A DNA stretch of 64,000 nucleotides from contig CAVTRI010000002.1 in the NCBI GenBank assembly GCA_963737075.1, positions 558,001 through 622,000 of the forward strand, read 5' to 3'. The position numbers were made by a program, and so were the translations under genes. Positions 43,948 to 53,386 of the stretch are shown one piece after another. The notes under the pieces were generated by a model that was given only the letters and a program-made list of their open reading frames with translations, ran no database searches and was not told where the DNA came from. Source of the DNA: CAVTRI01 sp963737075 (lineage in GTDB: Bacteria > Actinomycetota > Acidimicrobiia > Acidimicrobiales > Palsa-688). The first letter of the stretch is position 1; each line of letters opens with the position of its first letter.

Positions 43948-44361
43948 TCAGTTGTGTAGCACGGGAGCGTACGAGACGCCGACGATCGCGCCCTCCGGTG
44001 ACTGCAGCCTGGCGACGGTCTGACCCCACGGTTCCTCACGAGGTCCGTGCAGCAGCTCATAGCCTGCCTGCTCGAGTTCTTCTGCGGCCGAGGCGACGGT
44101 AGCGGCGTCGGCGACGTCAAACTCGATGCTGACCTGCGGCACCGGCCGCTCCGAAGGCCACTGGTCGGTGCCGAAGCACGCCTTCGCGGCTTGGGATAGC
44201 GGCCAGATCCCGAAGGACTTGCAGCCGGCGATCTGCTCGCTGTGGTGATACCCGTCGCCCTCGCCGTGCAGCGGCAGGCCGAGGGTTTCGACATACAGCT
44301 GGTGGCTGCATGCCGGATTCGGCGCGATCACGGCCACGGTCGCGAGGAACTCGATCTTCAC
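43948..44361 (-). CDS. VOC (glyoxalase/bleomycin-resistance) family protein
   Basis: A 137-residue protein: KIEFLATVAVIAPNPACSHQ, LYVETLGLPLHGEGDGYHHS, then VSIEFDVADAATVASAAEEL and LQSPEGAIVGVSYAPVLH. The paired beta-alpha-beta modules are clear. GTG 44361 follows GAAGGAGAC. Divergent from an AraC-type gene, suggesting control by it. Confidence 0.83.
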   Translation of the reverse strand: MKIEFLATVAVIAPNPACSHQLYVETLGLPLHGEGDGYHHSEQIAGCKSFGIWPLSQAAKACFGTDQWPSERPVPQVSIEFDVADAATVASAAEELEQAGYELLHGPREEPWGQTVARLQSPEGAIVGVSYAPVLHN

Positions 44362-44394
44362 GTCTCCTTCTCCTCTGCTTACATATAGGTGAGC

Positions 44395-45151
44395 ATGACG
44401 CGCGAAGCTGGTCATGTCTTGAACGAAACGGACATCTACCGAGAGTGGGCGCCGCCATCGGGCTGGGAGGAGGTGGTCGCCTGCTGCTGGGAACAGCGAG
44501 TCAGCGCCGACCGTGTCCAGCGCGTGCTGCCAGATGGTCACGCCGACCTGATCATCTACGACACCGGACAGATGGAGGTGACCGGACTCCATGACCAGGT
44601 GGCACTCCCCGCCCTGGCCGTGGGCGCCCATCTGCAAGGCATACGGTTCCGTCCCGCTGCGGTTGCCGCCGCCTTCGGAACGCCGGCGTCGCTGCTACGC
44701 AACCGGACTCTGCCGGCAGACGCCGTTCTGGGCTCCAAGAGGGCGAGCCGGCTGATCGACGCAGACGGGAGGGACATCTGGATCCGCTCCATCACGCCTG
44801 ATCCCAGAACATGCGTGGCCGGTGAAGTTGCTGGCCGGCCGGTCGGTTGATGAGGTCGCGGTCGCGCACGACATCAGCGGGAGACAGCTTCGACGCCTCG
44901 TCTCGGCGGACGTGGGCCTGCCGCCGAAGTTGTACCAACAGGTCGTGCGGCTGCAACGTTTCGTCCGCGCCATCGACGCTGGGGCGCAACTCGCGGGCGC
45001 AGCCGCGGCCGCTGGGTACGCAGACCAACCCCACATGACGCGGAACATCCACCGGTTCTGTGGAATTGCACCCGCCCACCTCGCACGCGAACGGCGTGGA
45101 CCCACTATCGCCGGCGAGCCCAGACCGCCACGACCAGATTCGATTCCCTAA
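44395..45151 (+). pseudogene. AraC-family regulator with one frameshift
   Basis: N-terminal domain WAPPSGWEEVVACCWEQRVS, VLPDGHADLIIYDTGQMEV (DUF6597-like) in one frame. After about 44815 the frame shifts to KLLAGRSVDEVAVAHDISGR, QLRRLVSADVGLPPKLYQQV, LAGAAAAAGYADQPHMTRNI, the AraC DNA-binding domain. One base change would restore about 250 residues. Either a recent pseudogene or an assembly error. Confidence 0.78.
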
Positions 45152-45459
45152 CCCTCGGCAGCCCTCCCGGGTGCCCCAAAAGATCAGCGGAAACCATCCC
45201 AGAACCTGCGGGTATCGATTGACCCAGATCGATGCTCCTAGGGGTTGTCAAGGGCGATTTTGTTCGGTGGTGGTCGTCGGCGGGGGTTGCGGCAGGACAC
45301 AGACGGGCCACTGGGGGCAAGCTCTTAGTAGGCCAGCAACGGTTCCCGCGTGACGAAGATCGTGTGGGCTGGCGGCGGGTCGACGGATCGTTCTGAGGAC
45401 AACCCGGGTGTCGGGGTGTCAGCCGATTCTTGGGTCAGACCCGCCAGCCAGGTGGGTGC
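45152..45459. other. Noncoding gap and IS110 3' flank, no gene seen
   Basis: No frame shows family-like content or steady codon bias. The part nearest 45430 is presumably the end region of the IS110 element; IS110 elements lack clear inverted repeats, so no boundary can be set. Confidence 0.4.
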
Positions 45460-46505
45460 TCAGAGCGGCTTGAGGTAGTAGTAGACCTCGCGGGCGACGT
45501 AGCGCTTGAGCACGCGGATGATCTCCTTCTTGGACAGGCCTTCTTTGGTTCGCCGCTCGACGTAGAGGCGGGTGCGGGGGTCGGAGCTCATGCGGGTGAT
45601 CACGATGTGCCACAGCGCGGCGTTGGCTTGGCGGTCACCGCCGGGGTTGAGCCGAAGGCGGACGACCTTGCCCGAGGAGGCCTCGATGGGCGCCACCCCG
45701 CACAGCCGCGCCCAGGACGGCTCGGAGCGCAGCCGGTCGGGGTTGTCGCCGGCGGCGACCAGCAGGGCGGCCGCGCTGTCGATGCCAACCCCGTAGAGCG
45801 ACAGCAGGTCCTCGTGGCCTTCTTGCAGCAGCTGGGTGAGCAGCCGGTCGATCTCGGCCGTCTCGGCGTCGAGGGCCAGCACCCGCCGGCCCAGGGCCCG
45901 CAGCGCGGTCTTGGTCGCAGAGACGACCGGGTCGCTGCCCGCTCGGGGGCGCATGGCCGCTGCCTGTCGGGCGACCATCTTGCGGGTGAGGCCTTGGAGC
46001 GACTGGCGGATCTCCTCGGGGGCGGTGAAGCCGAGATGGCGGATCTGGTTGAGGGTCTTGATCTTGGTCGACTTCGCCGAACGCTTCGCCACCACCAACG
46101 CCCGGATCGCTTCGATGTTGCCGTCCCGGGTCTTGGCCGCGCCGAGCTGACGTGCACCCTGGGCCGCCCTGGCCGCCTCGATGGCGTCGACCACGTCGGT
46201 CTTGCCCTTGCGCCGACGTTCCTGGCGGTTCGGGCGGTCCACCTCGACCACCGCCACCCCGGCCCGGCGCAGGTAGCGGGCCAGCGGCGCCCCATACGAG
46301 CCGGTGCCCTCCACTCCCACCTTGACCACGCCCCGAAGCTCTTCAACCAGACCAGCAGCGCCTTGTTGCCCGCCGGGGTGGTCGGGAACTGCTCGACGCC
46401 CAACAGACCGCCGATGCCGTCCAGCGCGGCGGCCACGTTCAAGTCCAGATGGGTGTCCACGCCACCCGTCACCGGGCGCGAGGTATCTACGATTGTCACG
46501 GCCAT
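45460..46505 (-). pseudogene. IS110-family transposase with one frameshift
   Basis: Starts MAVTIVDTSRPVTGGVDTHL (DEDD-type first Asp). The frame breaks near 46345 and continues VEELRGVVKVGVEGTGSYGA, then KTDVVDAIEAARAAQGARQL, and the C-terminal transposase_20 part LLSLYGVGIDSAAALLVAAG and RLNPGGDRQANAALWHIVIT. A one-base deletion explains the break. Otherwise full length. Confidence 0.88.
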
Positions 46506-46779
46506 CCCTTCCTTTCATTGTTCGGTTCGGGATGGCACAGCCGCTCTCGAGCGGCACGGTGGATCGTCCTGTTCGCGCAGGGCGATCCGCCACTCTCAAC
46601 CGGCGGCACCACCACCTGGGAACTGGCCGACGAAAATCGTTGTAAAGACAAGCCAGCTGACCGTCAGCCGCTTCAGGAGTCAGACCAGACCCAGGCAAAC
46701 TGAACGTAACCCCCCACCCATCATCAGCTGGTGGATACCGAACAGCCCCACCTTCATCCTCTGTGCCGGCTCAGGGCGC

Positions 46780-46868
46780 GCTGTCAGGCCGCTCCCGAAC
46801 GCTTCCCGCTGCCTTCCGCGAGCGAACCCTCGTTCAGCTGACGTGCCGCAAGGCTGTCCCGGTAGCCA
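46780..46868. repeat. About 100-bp dispersed repeat, copy 2 (inverted)
   Basis: Reverse complement of the segment at 28571-28670, immediately left of the IS256 end. About 90 of 100 positions agree. No gene inside. Confidence 0.75.
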
Positions 46869-46889
46869 AGAGCTGCGGGAGTGTCCACG

Positions 46890-48250
46890 TAACGGTGTTT
46901 CTGGCCTGACACGCTGAGCGGTTCGCTCGGCGAGGAGGGTACAGATGATGACTGCAACAATCGATGATGTGGCCAAGAAGAAGCCGGAGCCGTCGGCGGA
47001 GCAGCAGGCCGCGGCCGAACTGGTCCGTTTGGCCAAGGAGCAGGGCCTGTCGCTGACGGGCCCGGACGGTCTGCTCAAGCAGCTGACGAAGTCGGTGATC
47101 GAGACGGCGCTGAGCGAGGAGATGACCGAGCACCTCGGTTACGAGAAACACGATCCGGCTGGGGTCGGTTCGGAGAACATCCGCAATGGGACCAGATCCA
47201 AGACGGTGCTGAGCGGAAACACGGGGCCGGTGGAGATCGAGGTGCCCCGGGATCGGGCCGGGACCTTCGAGCCGCAGATCGTGAAGAAACGTCAGCGCCG
47301 GCTGGGCGAGGTGGACGAGATCGTCTTGTCGTTGTACGCGAAGGGACTCACGACTGGTGAGATCACCGCCCATTTCGCCGAGATCTATGGGGCGTCGGTG
47401 TCGAAGGAGACGGTCTCTCGGATCACTGACCGGGTGCTCGAGGAGATGCAAGCCTGGCAGGCCCGCCCGCTCGACGAGGTGTACGCGGCGGTCTTCATTG
47501 ACGCCGTTGTGGTCAAGGTCCGTGACGGCCAGGTGGCCAACCGGCCCATCTATGCCGCCATCGGCGTGACCCTCGAGGGCGACAAGGACATCTTGGGGTT
47601 GTGGGCCGGCGCCGGCGGGGAGGGCGCCAAGTTCTGGATGGCGGTGCTCACCGACCTCAGAAACCGGGGGATCAGGGACACGTTCTTCGTGGTCTGCGAC
47701 GGCCTCAAGGGCCTGCCCGAGGTGGTCGGCAACGTGTGGCCGCAGGCGATCGTGCAGACCTGCATCATCCATCTGATCCGCAACACCTTCCGGCTCACCT
47801 CCCGGAAATATTGGGACGAGCTGAAGCGGGACCTGAAGCCGGTCTACACCGCGGTCAACGCCACCGCGGCCCGGGCCGCCTTCGACGAGCTCGCCGACAA
47901 GTGGGGTGGCCGCTACCCGGCGGTCATCCGGTTGTGGGAGTCGGCCTGGGAGGAGTTCATCCCGTTCTTGGACTACGACGTCGAGATCCGCCAGGTCATC
48001 TGCTCGACGAATGCCATCGAGAGCCTCAACGCCCGCTACCGGCGGGCCGTGAGAGCTCGGGGCCATTTCCCCTCAGAGCAGGCCGCTCTAAAGTGCCTCT
48101 ATCTCGTGACCCGGTCGTTGGATCCGACCGGGACTGGCAGGACCCGCTGGACCATGCGCTGGAAGCCCGCTCTCAACGCATTCGCCATAACCTTCGCCGA
48201 CCGATTCCCGGCCGCCGAAACCCGATGACAAACCGCCAGAAACACCGTTA
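46890..48250 (+). mobile_element. IS256-family insertion sequence
   Basis: Terminal inverted repeats of 15 bp, TAACGGTGTTTCTGG at 46890-46904 and its complement at 48236-48250, enclose an intact transposase. The flanking 8 bp are not identical, so no clear target duplication. It sits between the 100-bp repeat and noncoding repeat B. Confidence 0.88.
46945..48228 (+). CDS. IS256-family (mutator-type) transposase
   Basis: An intact 427-residue transposase. ALSEEMTEHLGYEKHDPAGV, VEIEVPRDRAGTFEPQIVKK, VYAAVFIDAVVVKVRDGQVA (Asp 1), FFVVCDGLKGLPEVVGNVWP (Asp 2), CIIHLIRNTFRLTSRKYWDE, STNAIESLNARYRRAVRARG (Glu). All key blocks are present, so the element may be active. Confidence 0.94.
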   Translation: MMTATIDDVAKKKPEPSAEQQAAAELVRLAKEQGLSLTGPDGLLKQLTKSVIETALSEEMTEHLGYEKHDPAGVGSENIRNGTRSKTVLSGNTGPVEIEVPRDRAGTFEPQIVKKRQRRLGEVDEIVLSLYAKGLTTGEITAHFAEIYGASVSKETVSRITDRVLEEMQAWQARPLDEVYAAVFIDAVVVKVRDGQVANRPIYAAIGVTLEGDKDILGLWAGAGGEGAKFWMAVLTDLRNRGIRDTFFVVCDGLKGLPEVVGNVWPQAIVQTCIIHLIRNTFRLTSRKYWDELKRDLKPVYTAVNATAARAAFDELADKWGGRYPAVIRLWESAWEEFIPFLDYDVEIRQVICSTNAIESLNARYRRAVRARGHFPSEQAALKCLYLVTRSLDPTGTGRTRWTMRWKPALNAFAITFADRFPAAETR

Positions 48251-48315
48251 ACGAGATACTCCCTACGGAACGACTCCCGGGACGTGCTGGTAGACCGGCG
48301 GTTCGTACCGGATGA

Positions 48316-48443
48316 CGATCCTGTGTGACACGCTCACGCGTTCGACATGACCCCCGGCCGGCCGCACCGTAGGGGGTTGCCTGGTCAAACGGGGCAGCGG
48401 CGGCACCGGCGTCGTGAACGTACGTGCGCTCGCAGGAGGTCAG
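48316..48443 (+). repeat. Island noncoding repeat, copy B
   Basis: Homologue of repeat A, same orientation, 8.25 kb away; see copy A for shared blocks. It begins 66 bp after the IS256 end and overlaps the last codons of the WYL-MmcQ open frame, whose C-terminal tail is therefore repeat-derived. Confidence 0.78.
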
Positions 48444-49968
48444 GGGCGCCCTGACCACAGGGATTATGAGCCGCTGATATGGGACACCTTTCGCGGCCGA
48501 CTGGTGTCGCGGTACGGCGTTCGGTCGGGGTCGCGGGGCAGGTTGAGGGGTGTGGGTCAACCGGCGGGACGCGTTTCATGGGGACGGCTGTCGAGTTGCG
48601 CGATGAGGTCTGGGACGCGACCTCGCGCCACGCGTCTTCGAGGATTTCGGCGATTTCGGCTAGGTCGTCGGGTCCTCGATGCTCCGGGAGGCGGGTGATT
48701 ACGGCACCGGGCTCTGTTGGGTCGCCGTAGTGGGGGGTGGTGAACCACCGGTCGGGTCGTGCCGCCAGGAGCGCGGGCCGCTGCTCGCAGCGGAGGATCA
48801 CCAGCGTGTTCTCATCGTCGGGGGGAAGAAGGTTGCCGGGACGACCGGCCTCGGGAGGCCCGTACCGAGCGAAACGCGTCTTCTTGTCGGTGCCGATGAG
48901 GAACCCGGGTTCGTTACCCCAGATTGGCCCCTCGACCGCGCCCGGCAGGGCAAGGATGACCTTGCGGATGTCGTCCAAGGTGATGGCGGGCTGCTTCGCC
49001 CAGCGGGCGCGGGTTCGCCGGTGTGTCGTCACCGCTACCTTCGGCGCCCGCTCGGCCCACGCGGTTTCAATCAGGCCGCGCAGGTCGTCACGGCCGATGG
49101 TGCGCAGCACGATTGTCTGACCGTCGACCACGGCCGAGCCGTCGTGTTCGTCGACGCGGAGGAACGACTCACCGCCGACCTTGTGGGTGCTGACCCCGGC
49201 GCGGGTGGTCGTCGCCACCCCCTCCAGTGCGTTCGCGACCGCTCGGGCGTAGGCCGGGTAGGAGCCGGTCTGGTGGTCGAGTTTCCTGGGCGCGCCCCAG
49301 CTCTTGGCCATGATGCCTCCTTCGATTTGGCGCACCGGCGCCGTTTCGCCGGTCTCGCGAACGGACACGATGCGATCTAGACGGAACTCGCGGACGTCGT
49401 CGCGCGGGCGGCACCACGCCACGAGAAACGAACCGTCAGGTGTGATCTGTAAGCCGTGGGCCTCGACGGCTCGGGCGGTGACGCGGCCCCCGCAGTCGCG
49501 ATAGCCGATCTCGACCACCGACCGTCCGACCACGGCGCGCTCGATGGCTGCCACGATGTCACGGGCACCCCTCCGGCCGAAGTCGCCGAGACGTAGCCGT
49601 CCAGCGATCTCGAGCGCACGGGCCGCTTCCCCGCTCTGCATGGCGGCGAGAATCTTCTGCTCCGCCCGGCGCCCCGCCTCCGCGAACGGGAGCGTTCGCG
49701 CCGCCGCGAGGGCCGAGATGACCGCCAACGCTTCGGTGGCGTCGAAGTTTAGAGGCGGGAGGCTCCACCGCTCGTCGAGCGCATAACCACCGCCGCGGCC
49801 CCGCTGCGACCAGATCGGCACGCCCGCCTGCTGCAAGGCGAGGATGTCGCGCTCCACCGTGCGTGCCGTCACCTCAAGCGTCGCGGCCAGTTCGCCGCGG
49901 GACACGGGCCGGGGGGCTCGGCTGCGGAGCTCCTCGACCAGCGCATAGAGGCGATCCGTCCGGCGCAC
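48385..49968 (-). CDS. YafY-type HTH/WYL regulator fused in frame to MmcQ/YjbR-like domains
   Basis: Residues 1-220: RRTDRLYALVEELRSRAPRP, VTARTVERDILALQQAGVPI (HTH) and GRSVVEIGYRDCGGRVTARA with the WYL domain. From residue 221 (MAKSWGAPRKLDHQTGSYPA) two MmcQ/YjbR-like modules follow, the second with ITLDDIRKVILALPGAVEGP and RWFTTPHYGDPTE. A strong ribosome site (AAGGAGG) lies 5 nt before that internal ATG (about 49310), so the second part is probably a coupled gene whose upstream stop was lost. The last 70 residues or so run into repeat B. Confidence 0.75.
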   Translation of the reverse strand: MRRTDRLYALVEELRSRAPRPVSRGELAATLEVTARTVERDILALQQAGVPIWSQRGRGGGYALDERWSLPPLNFDATEALAVISALAAARTLPFAEAGRRAEQKILAAMQSGEAARALEIAGRLRLGDFGRRGARDIVAAIERAVVGRSVVEIGYRDCGGRVTARAVEAHGLQITPDGSFLVAWCRPRDDVREFRLDRIVSVRETGETAPVRQIEGGIMAKSWGAPRKLDHQTGSYPAYARAVANALEGVATTTRAGVSTHKVGGESFLRVDEHDGSAVVDGQTIVLRTIGRDDLRGLIETAWAERAPKVAVTTHRRTRARWAKQPAITLDDIRKVILALPGAVEGPIWGNEPGFLIGTDKKTRFARYGPPEAGRPGNLLPPDDENTLVILRCEQRPALLAARPDRWFTTPHYGDPTEPGAVITRLPEHRGPDDLAEIAEILEDAWREVASQTSSRNSTAVPMKRVPPVDPHPSTCPATPTERRTATPVGRERCPISAAHNPCGQGAPDLLRAHVRSRRRCRRCPV

Positions 49969-50089
49969 GTCGTCCTCCTCCCATAACCGGGATCGTACGA
50001 TCCGACAGTCGACAGCGTCGTGTGGACATTATGGATCTTCTTGAAATGTCCACAGCACGGTGTCGACAGCGGTGGCGCATGCTCTCGGC

Positions 50090-50483
50090 ATGGTCACCTA
50101 CGACACCCGCACCTACCCCACCGTCTCGCCGTACCTCTACTACGAGGATGGCGACGCCGCGATCGACTGGCTCGTCCGCGTGTTTGGCTGTCGCGAGCAG
50201 CGGCGCGGCCACCACCCTGACGGTCGCTTCGGCCACGGCGAGGTCGAGCTCACCGACGGCGTCGTCATGCTCGCCACCCCCGACGGCTTTCGGCGCGCCG
50301 ACCGCTCGTGCTTCGGCATCTACGTGCACGTTCGATGACGTGGACGGGCACTTCGCCCGGACGGAGGGCGAGGGCGCGACCATTACCGAAGAGCTGGCCG
50401 ACCAGCCCTATGGCGTGCGCAGCTACGGCGTACTCGACCTCGAGGGCAATCAGTGGTGGTTCGCCCAGCCCCTCGCCACATGA
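50090..50483 (+). pseudogene. VOC/glyoxalase-family gene with one-base insertion
   Basis: MVTYDTRTYPTVSPYLYYED, GDAAIDWLVRVFGCREQRRG, CFGIYVHV, then after an extra T near 50330 the frame shifts to DDVDGHFARTEGEGATITEE, LADQPYGVRSYGVLDLEGNQ and WWFAQPL. Without that T the gene is complete (130 residues, PhnB-like). It is divergent from the WYL gene, a usual pairing. Confidence 0.8.
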
Positions 50484-50562
50484 TCAGTGGATGGTTACAA
50501 ACCTTTGCTTGTCGGACTCTCATGTCTCGTCCGACCAGCAACCCATTAGAGAAGGAGGTGTC

Positions 50563-50964
50563 ATGACGCAGTCAGGCTTCGATCTGTCGACAACTCACGT
50601 TCATCTCGGCCTGGGGTCGCGGGCCATTCCCATTCCGGACTTCGAGTGGACCCCGGACTTCCTCGCTCGATACACCACGGAACACGGGTCCGACGGTGAC
50701 GAAGGGCGACTCGTGATGATCGGCACCGGCGACTCGAGCTGGACAACCTGGGAACGGCATCCCGCCGGCGAGGAGGTCGTCGTTGTCGTCACGGGAAATA
50801 TGACGCTCGTGCAGGAAGTCGACGGCGTTGAACACCGTGTCAACCTGACCGACGGACAGGCGGCCATCAATCCTCGCAACGTCTGGCATACCGCCGACAT
50901 CGCTCAACCATGCCGAATGCTCTTCATCACACCGGGCCAAGGAACAGAACACCGACCGCGATAA
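50563..50964 (+). CDS. Cupin-domain protein 1
   Basis: A 133-residue single-domain beta-barrel protein with WERHPAGEEVVVVVTGNMTL (first motif, metal His partly replaced), DGQAAINPRNVWHTADIAQP (second motif, His kept) and FITPGQGTEH. A strong GAAGGAGGTG site precedes the ATG. It shares the ITPxxGxEH ending with cupin 2, so the two are paralogues. Function unknown. Confidence 0.8.
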   Translation: MTQSGFDLSTTHVHLGLGSRAIPIPDFEWTPDFLARYTTEHGSDGDEGRLVMIGTGDSSWTTWERHPAGEEVVVVVTGNMTLVQEVDGVEHRVNLTDGQAAINPRNVWHTADIAQPCRMLFITPGQGTEHRPR

Positions 50965-50983
50965 CGAGACGCCAAGCGAGGTC

Positions 50984-51289
50984 CCGCTGCCCTGTCCCCA
51001 GCTAACCTCATACCCGAAGGACAACTCCCGAGCCCGAGCGCTTGTCCGCAGCCCACCCCACCGGACGAAATCGGCAAGGGTCACCCCGCCCGCCGGTCCC
51101 TCGGTCACGGAACCGAAGGGGCGCCGAGGGCAGCCTGGTAACCGGCGTTTCGTGGCACCGTCACGGAGGGACGCTCTTGGCGAACGATAAGGGGCAGTCC
51201 GCCACGGGAATCGCAGCGGCCGTCGAGAGTGACCCGTCGTCTATCGTGGCGCTACACGAGGTTCCACACAGCGACTCGGGGGGAGGAAC
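50984..51289. other. Intergenic gap, nothing recognised
   Basis: About 300 bp between the two cupin genes. No family-like frame, no clear promoter boxes or palindromes. The last bases carry the GGGAGGAAC ribosome site of cupin 2. Confidence 0.4.
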
Positions 51290-51670
51290 GTGCTGACCGT
51301 CTACGACCTCGATCGCGAAGCGATCGTCGAGATGGCGCAAGTCGACCTTGCCAGCCTGAATGCCGAGCCAGAGAGCCCGATCGGAACCTTCGGATTCAAC
51401 GGTTGCACTGGCGGTGTCGCCGCGTTCAAGGGGCGCCCGCCTTGGGAGTTCCACGGCGGAGGTGACGAGCTGCTTCTTATTCTGGCTGGCCAATCGGAGC
51501 TCACGCTGCTCGAGGGCGCTGACCGCACGACGCGAACGCTCCAGCCAGGCCAGGTCGCCATTGTGCCGCGAGGCCATTGGCACTCCAACGATGCCCCCGA
51601 CGGCGTGACCATGCTGTGGATCACACCCAGCGAAGGCAACGAACACTCCTGCGATGAACCAACCATCTGA
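51290..51670 (+). CDS. Cupin-domain protein 2
   Basis: A 126-residue paralogue of cupin 1: FKGRPPWEFHGGGDELLLIL, PGQVAIVPRGHWHSNDAPDG and WITPSEGNEH. Metal-type His and Glu residues (EFHGGGDE, HWH) are better kept than in cupin 1. GTG start behind GGGAGGAAC. Its 3' end overlaps the PAS gene by 17 bp, indicating a two-gene operon. Confidence 0.8.
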   Translation: MLTVYDLDREAIVEMAQVDLASLNAEPESPIGTFGFNGCTGGVAAFKGRPPWEFHGGGDELLLILAGQSELTLLEGADRTTRTLQPGQVAIVPRGHWHSNDAPDGVTMLWITPSEGNEHSCDEPTI

Positions 51671-52046
51671 GGGCGACCGGCCACCGAGGCACGCCGGCCA
51701 AGCTGTTGTGCTCGTGGATCGCGACGGCGTGATCGTCTACTGGAGCGAGGCGGCTGCAGCACTCACCGGGCATGCCGAAGAGGCGATTCTCGGTCGGTCA
51801 CTCGATGTCATCGTTCCAGGGGAGTATCGGGACCGGCACTGGACGGGCTTTCGGGCAGCCATGGACACGGGGGTAAGTCGATTCGAGGGCCTTGGCGCGA
51901 ATATCCCTGTCCTACACGCTGATGGTCAGGTTCGCCGATGGCCGGGCAGGTTCTCGGTGATACGCGATGCACGAGGAACCCCCGCAGGAGCGGCAGCAGT
52001 ATGGATCAGCCCCGCCGAGGGCGATCCCGCGTACTTCGACCTGTGA
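51654..52046 (+). CDS. Stand-alone PAS-domain protein
   Basis: A 130-residue protein consisting almost only of one PAS fold: VVLVDRDGVIVYWSEAAAAL, TGHAEEAILGRSLDVIVPGE, YRDRHWTGFRAAMDTGVSRF and a final strand WISPAEGD. No kinase, cyclase or DNA-binding domain is attached, so it must signal through a partner or act as a ligand/haem sensor. Coupled to cupin 2. The following 237 bp hold nothing I recognise. Confidence 0.8.
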   Translation: MNQPSEGDRPPRHAGQAVVLVDRDGVIVYWSEAAAALTGHAEEAILGRSLDVIVPGEYRDRHWTGFRAAMDTGVSRFEGLGANIPVLHADGQVRRWPGRFSVIRDARGTPAGAAAVWISPAEGDPAYFDL

Positions 52047-52283
52047 CCCCGTTGAAATGGATGGCACCCGTAGCCGGCGTTCGGAGGCGTCTTGGGGGCG
52101 ACACTCGGGGACGGTCAGCTGCGGCGTTCGGGGAACGCTCTGCCCCGAGGGGGGTGCCCGTAGGAGGATCGTCTTGCGGTGATGGCGGGAGGGCGACGAG
52201 CGGTTCATAGGTAGTCGGGTCCTCGTACGAGCGAATCGGTGTTTTTGGTTTATCGGGGTGAGCATGTGGCCGTGTGACGGCTT

Positions 52284-53180
52284 TCACGTGGTGCAGGCGG
52301 CGGCGCCTTCGCTCGCCAGGGTGGTGAGCGGGCAGGGGGCCGCCCGGGGGTAGTAGGGGCCCATGACGGTCGCGGCCGAAGCCGGACTCCAGTTGGCGGG
52401 AACGTTCTGGATCGCTTGAGCAAAGCTCGGACTGGCGAGCATGTTGCGCAGAAGGAGAATGTGTCGGGCCGTTGGTTGTGCGGTGGAGAAGGGCAGGAAT
52501 GTGGCGTCCGGGACGGCGGCGATGGCGGCGCGCTGGGCTTCGGTGCCGACAACGTAGGTGTAGTAGCCATCAGCGTCGAGGGCGGTCTGTGTGTCGTTGC
52601 GGCACCCGTAGTCCACCTGGCCGTCCGGCCGGGTGTTCACGACTAGCGGGGTGGCGGCGGTGGCCAGGTTGGTACACATTCGACCAGTAGCGGGTGTCGA
52701 CCCCGGGGGCCGGCCACAGCGAGGGGTGGGAGCCCTTGGAGACGGTGGGCGCTTCGCCTCGCACGACCACGACCTCGCCGTTGGCGGGCGGGGTGACCTC
52801 AGCGAAGAGGTAACCGGTGTCAGCATTCCCGCCGGCACCGGACCCCGAACCGGGGGACGGGCGGGCGAACTCGATGTTGGCGGCGGGGGCCGTGGCGCCT
52901 CCTGTGTTGGCCGGTCTGCTTTTTGTCGGGGCGACCGGCGCCGTCGCCGCCTTGGCCGGGCAATCCGACAGCCGCTTGGACACCCCTTCCCGGCTGAATG
53001 TGACCGACGGCAGCGGCACCTGGGCGAAGTTGCCTCCGGCGGGTAAGTAGACCCGGTAGATGAGCAGACCGGTTCCGGTGGTGGTGCCGACGGGTGCCAG
53101 GGGGAGTGTGTTGGCTCGGCCCGGCGTCACGGGAGATTGGAGCGTGACCGTGTATCGGCCGGTGCTGGGACCGGCCTGGG
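52284..53180 (-). pseudogene. Remnant of a secreted hypothetical protein, frameshifted and 5'-truncated
   Basis: Frame 1 reads GTGLLIYRVYLPAGGNFAQV, LPSVTFSREGVSKRLSDCPA, YLFAEVTPPANGEVVVVRGE, GVDTRYWS. After a one-base insertion near 52680, frame 2 reads CTNLATAATPLVVNTRPDGQ, VDYGCRNDTQTALDADGYYT, YVVGTEAQRAAIAAVPDATF, HILLLRNMLASPSFAQAIQN. This pattern is seen in exported actinobacterial proteins of unknown role. The signal-peptide end is missing where it abuts another fragment. Confidence 0.65.
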
Positions 53181-53184
53181 GCCC

Positions 53185-53365
53185 GCACCATGGCGCCGGA
53201 GGTGACCATGATCGGCTCCGGTTCGCTGGGTCGGGGCCTGCCGAAGAGCGGGGAGCGGGGCATCCGCGTCGCGGGCAGCACCTCGTAACGAGCGTCCAGG
53301 CCGTGACGTAACGCCTCGACAATCTCCTCGCTCGTGACCTCCTTGGGGACGGTAACGGTGGACAT
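53185..53365 (-). pseudogene. N-terminal fragment of a small gene in the ABC-exporter operon
   Basis: ATG 53365 with GAGAGGAG upstream: MSTVTVPKEVTSEEIVEALR, HGLDARYEVLPATRMPRSPL, FGRPRPSEPEPIMVTSG, after which it fuses with the remnant of the secreted protein. It is 21 bp after the permease. Family not recognised. Confidence 0.5.
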
Positions 53366-53386
53366 GTGGGCTCCTCTCTCGTGTGG

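Noticed and set aside
45430..46917. 495-residue plus-strand frame opposite IS110
   Set aside because: Antisense shadow of the transposase; no family-like content.
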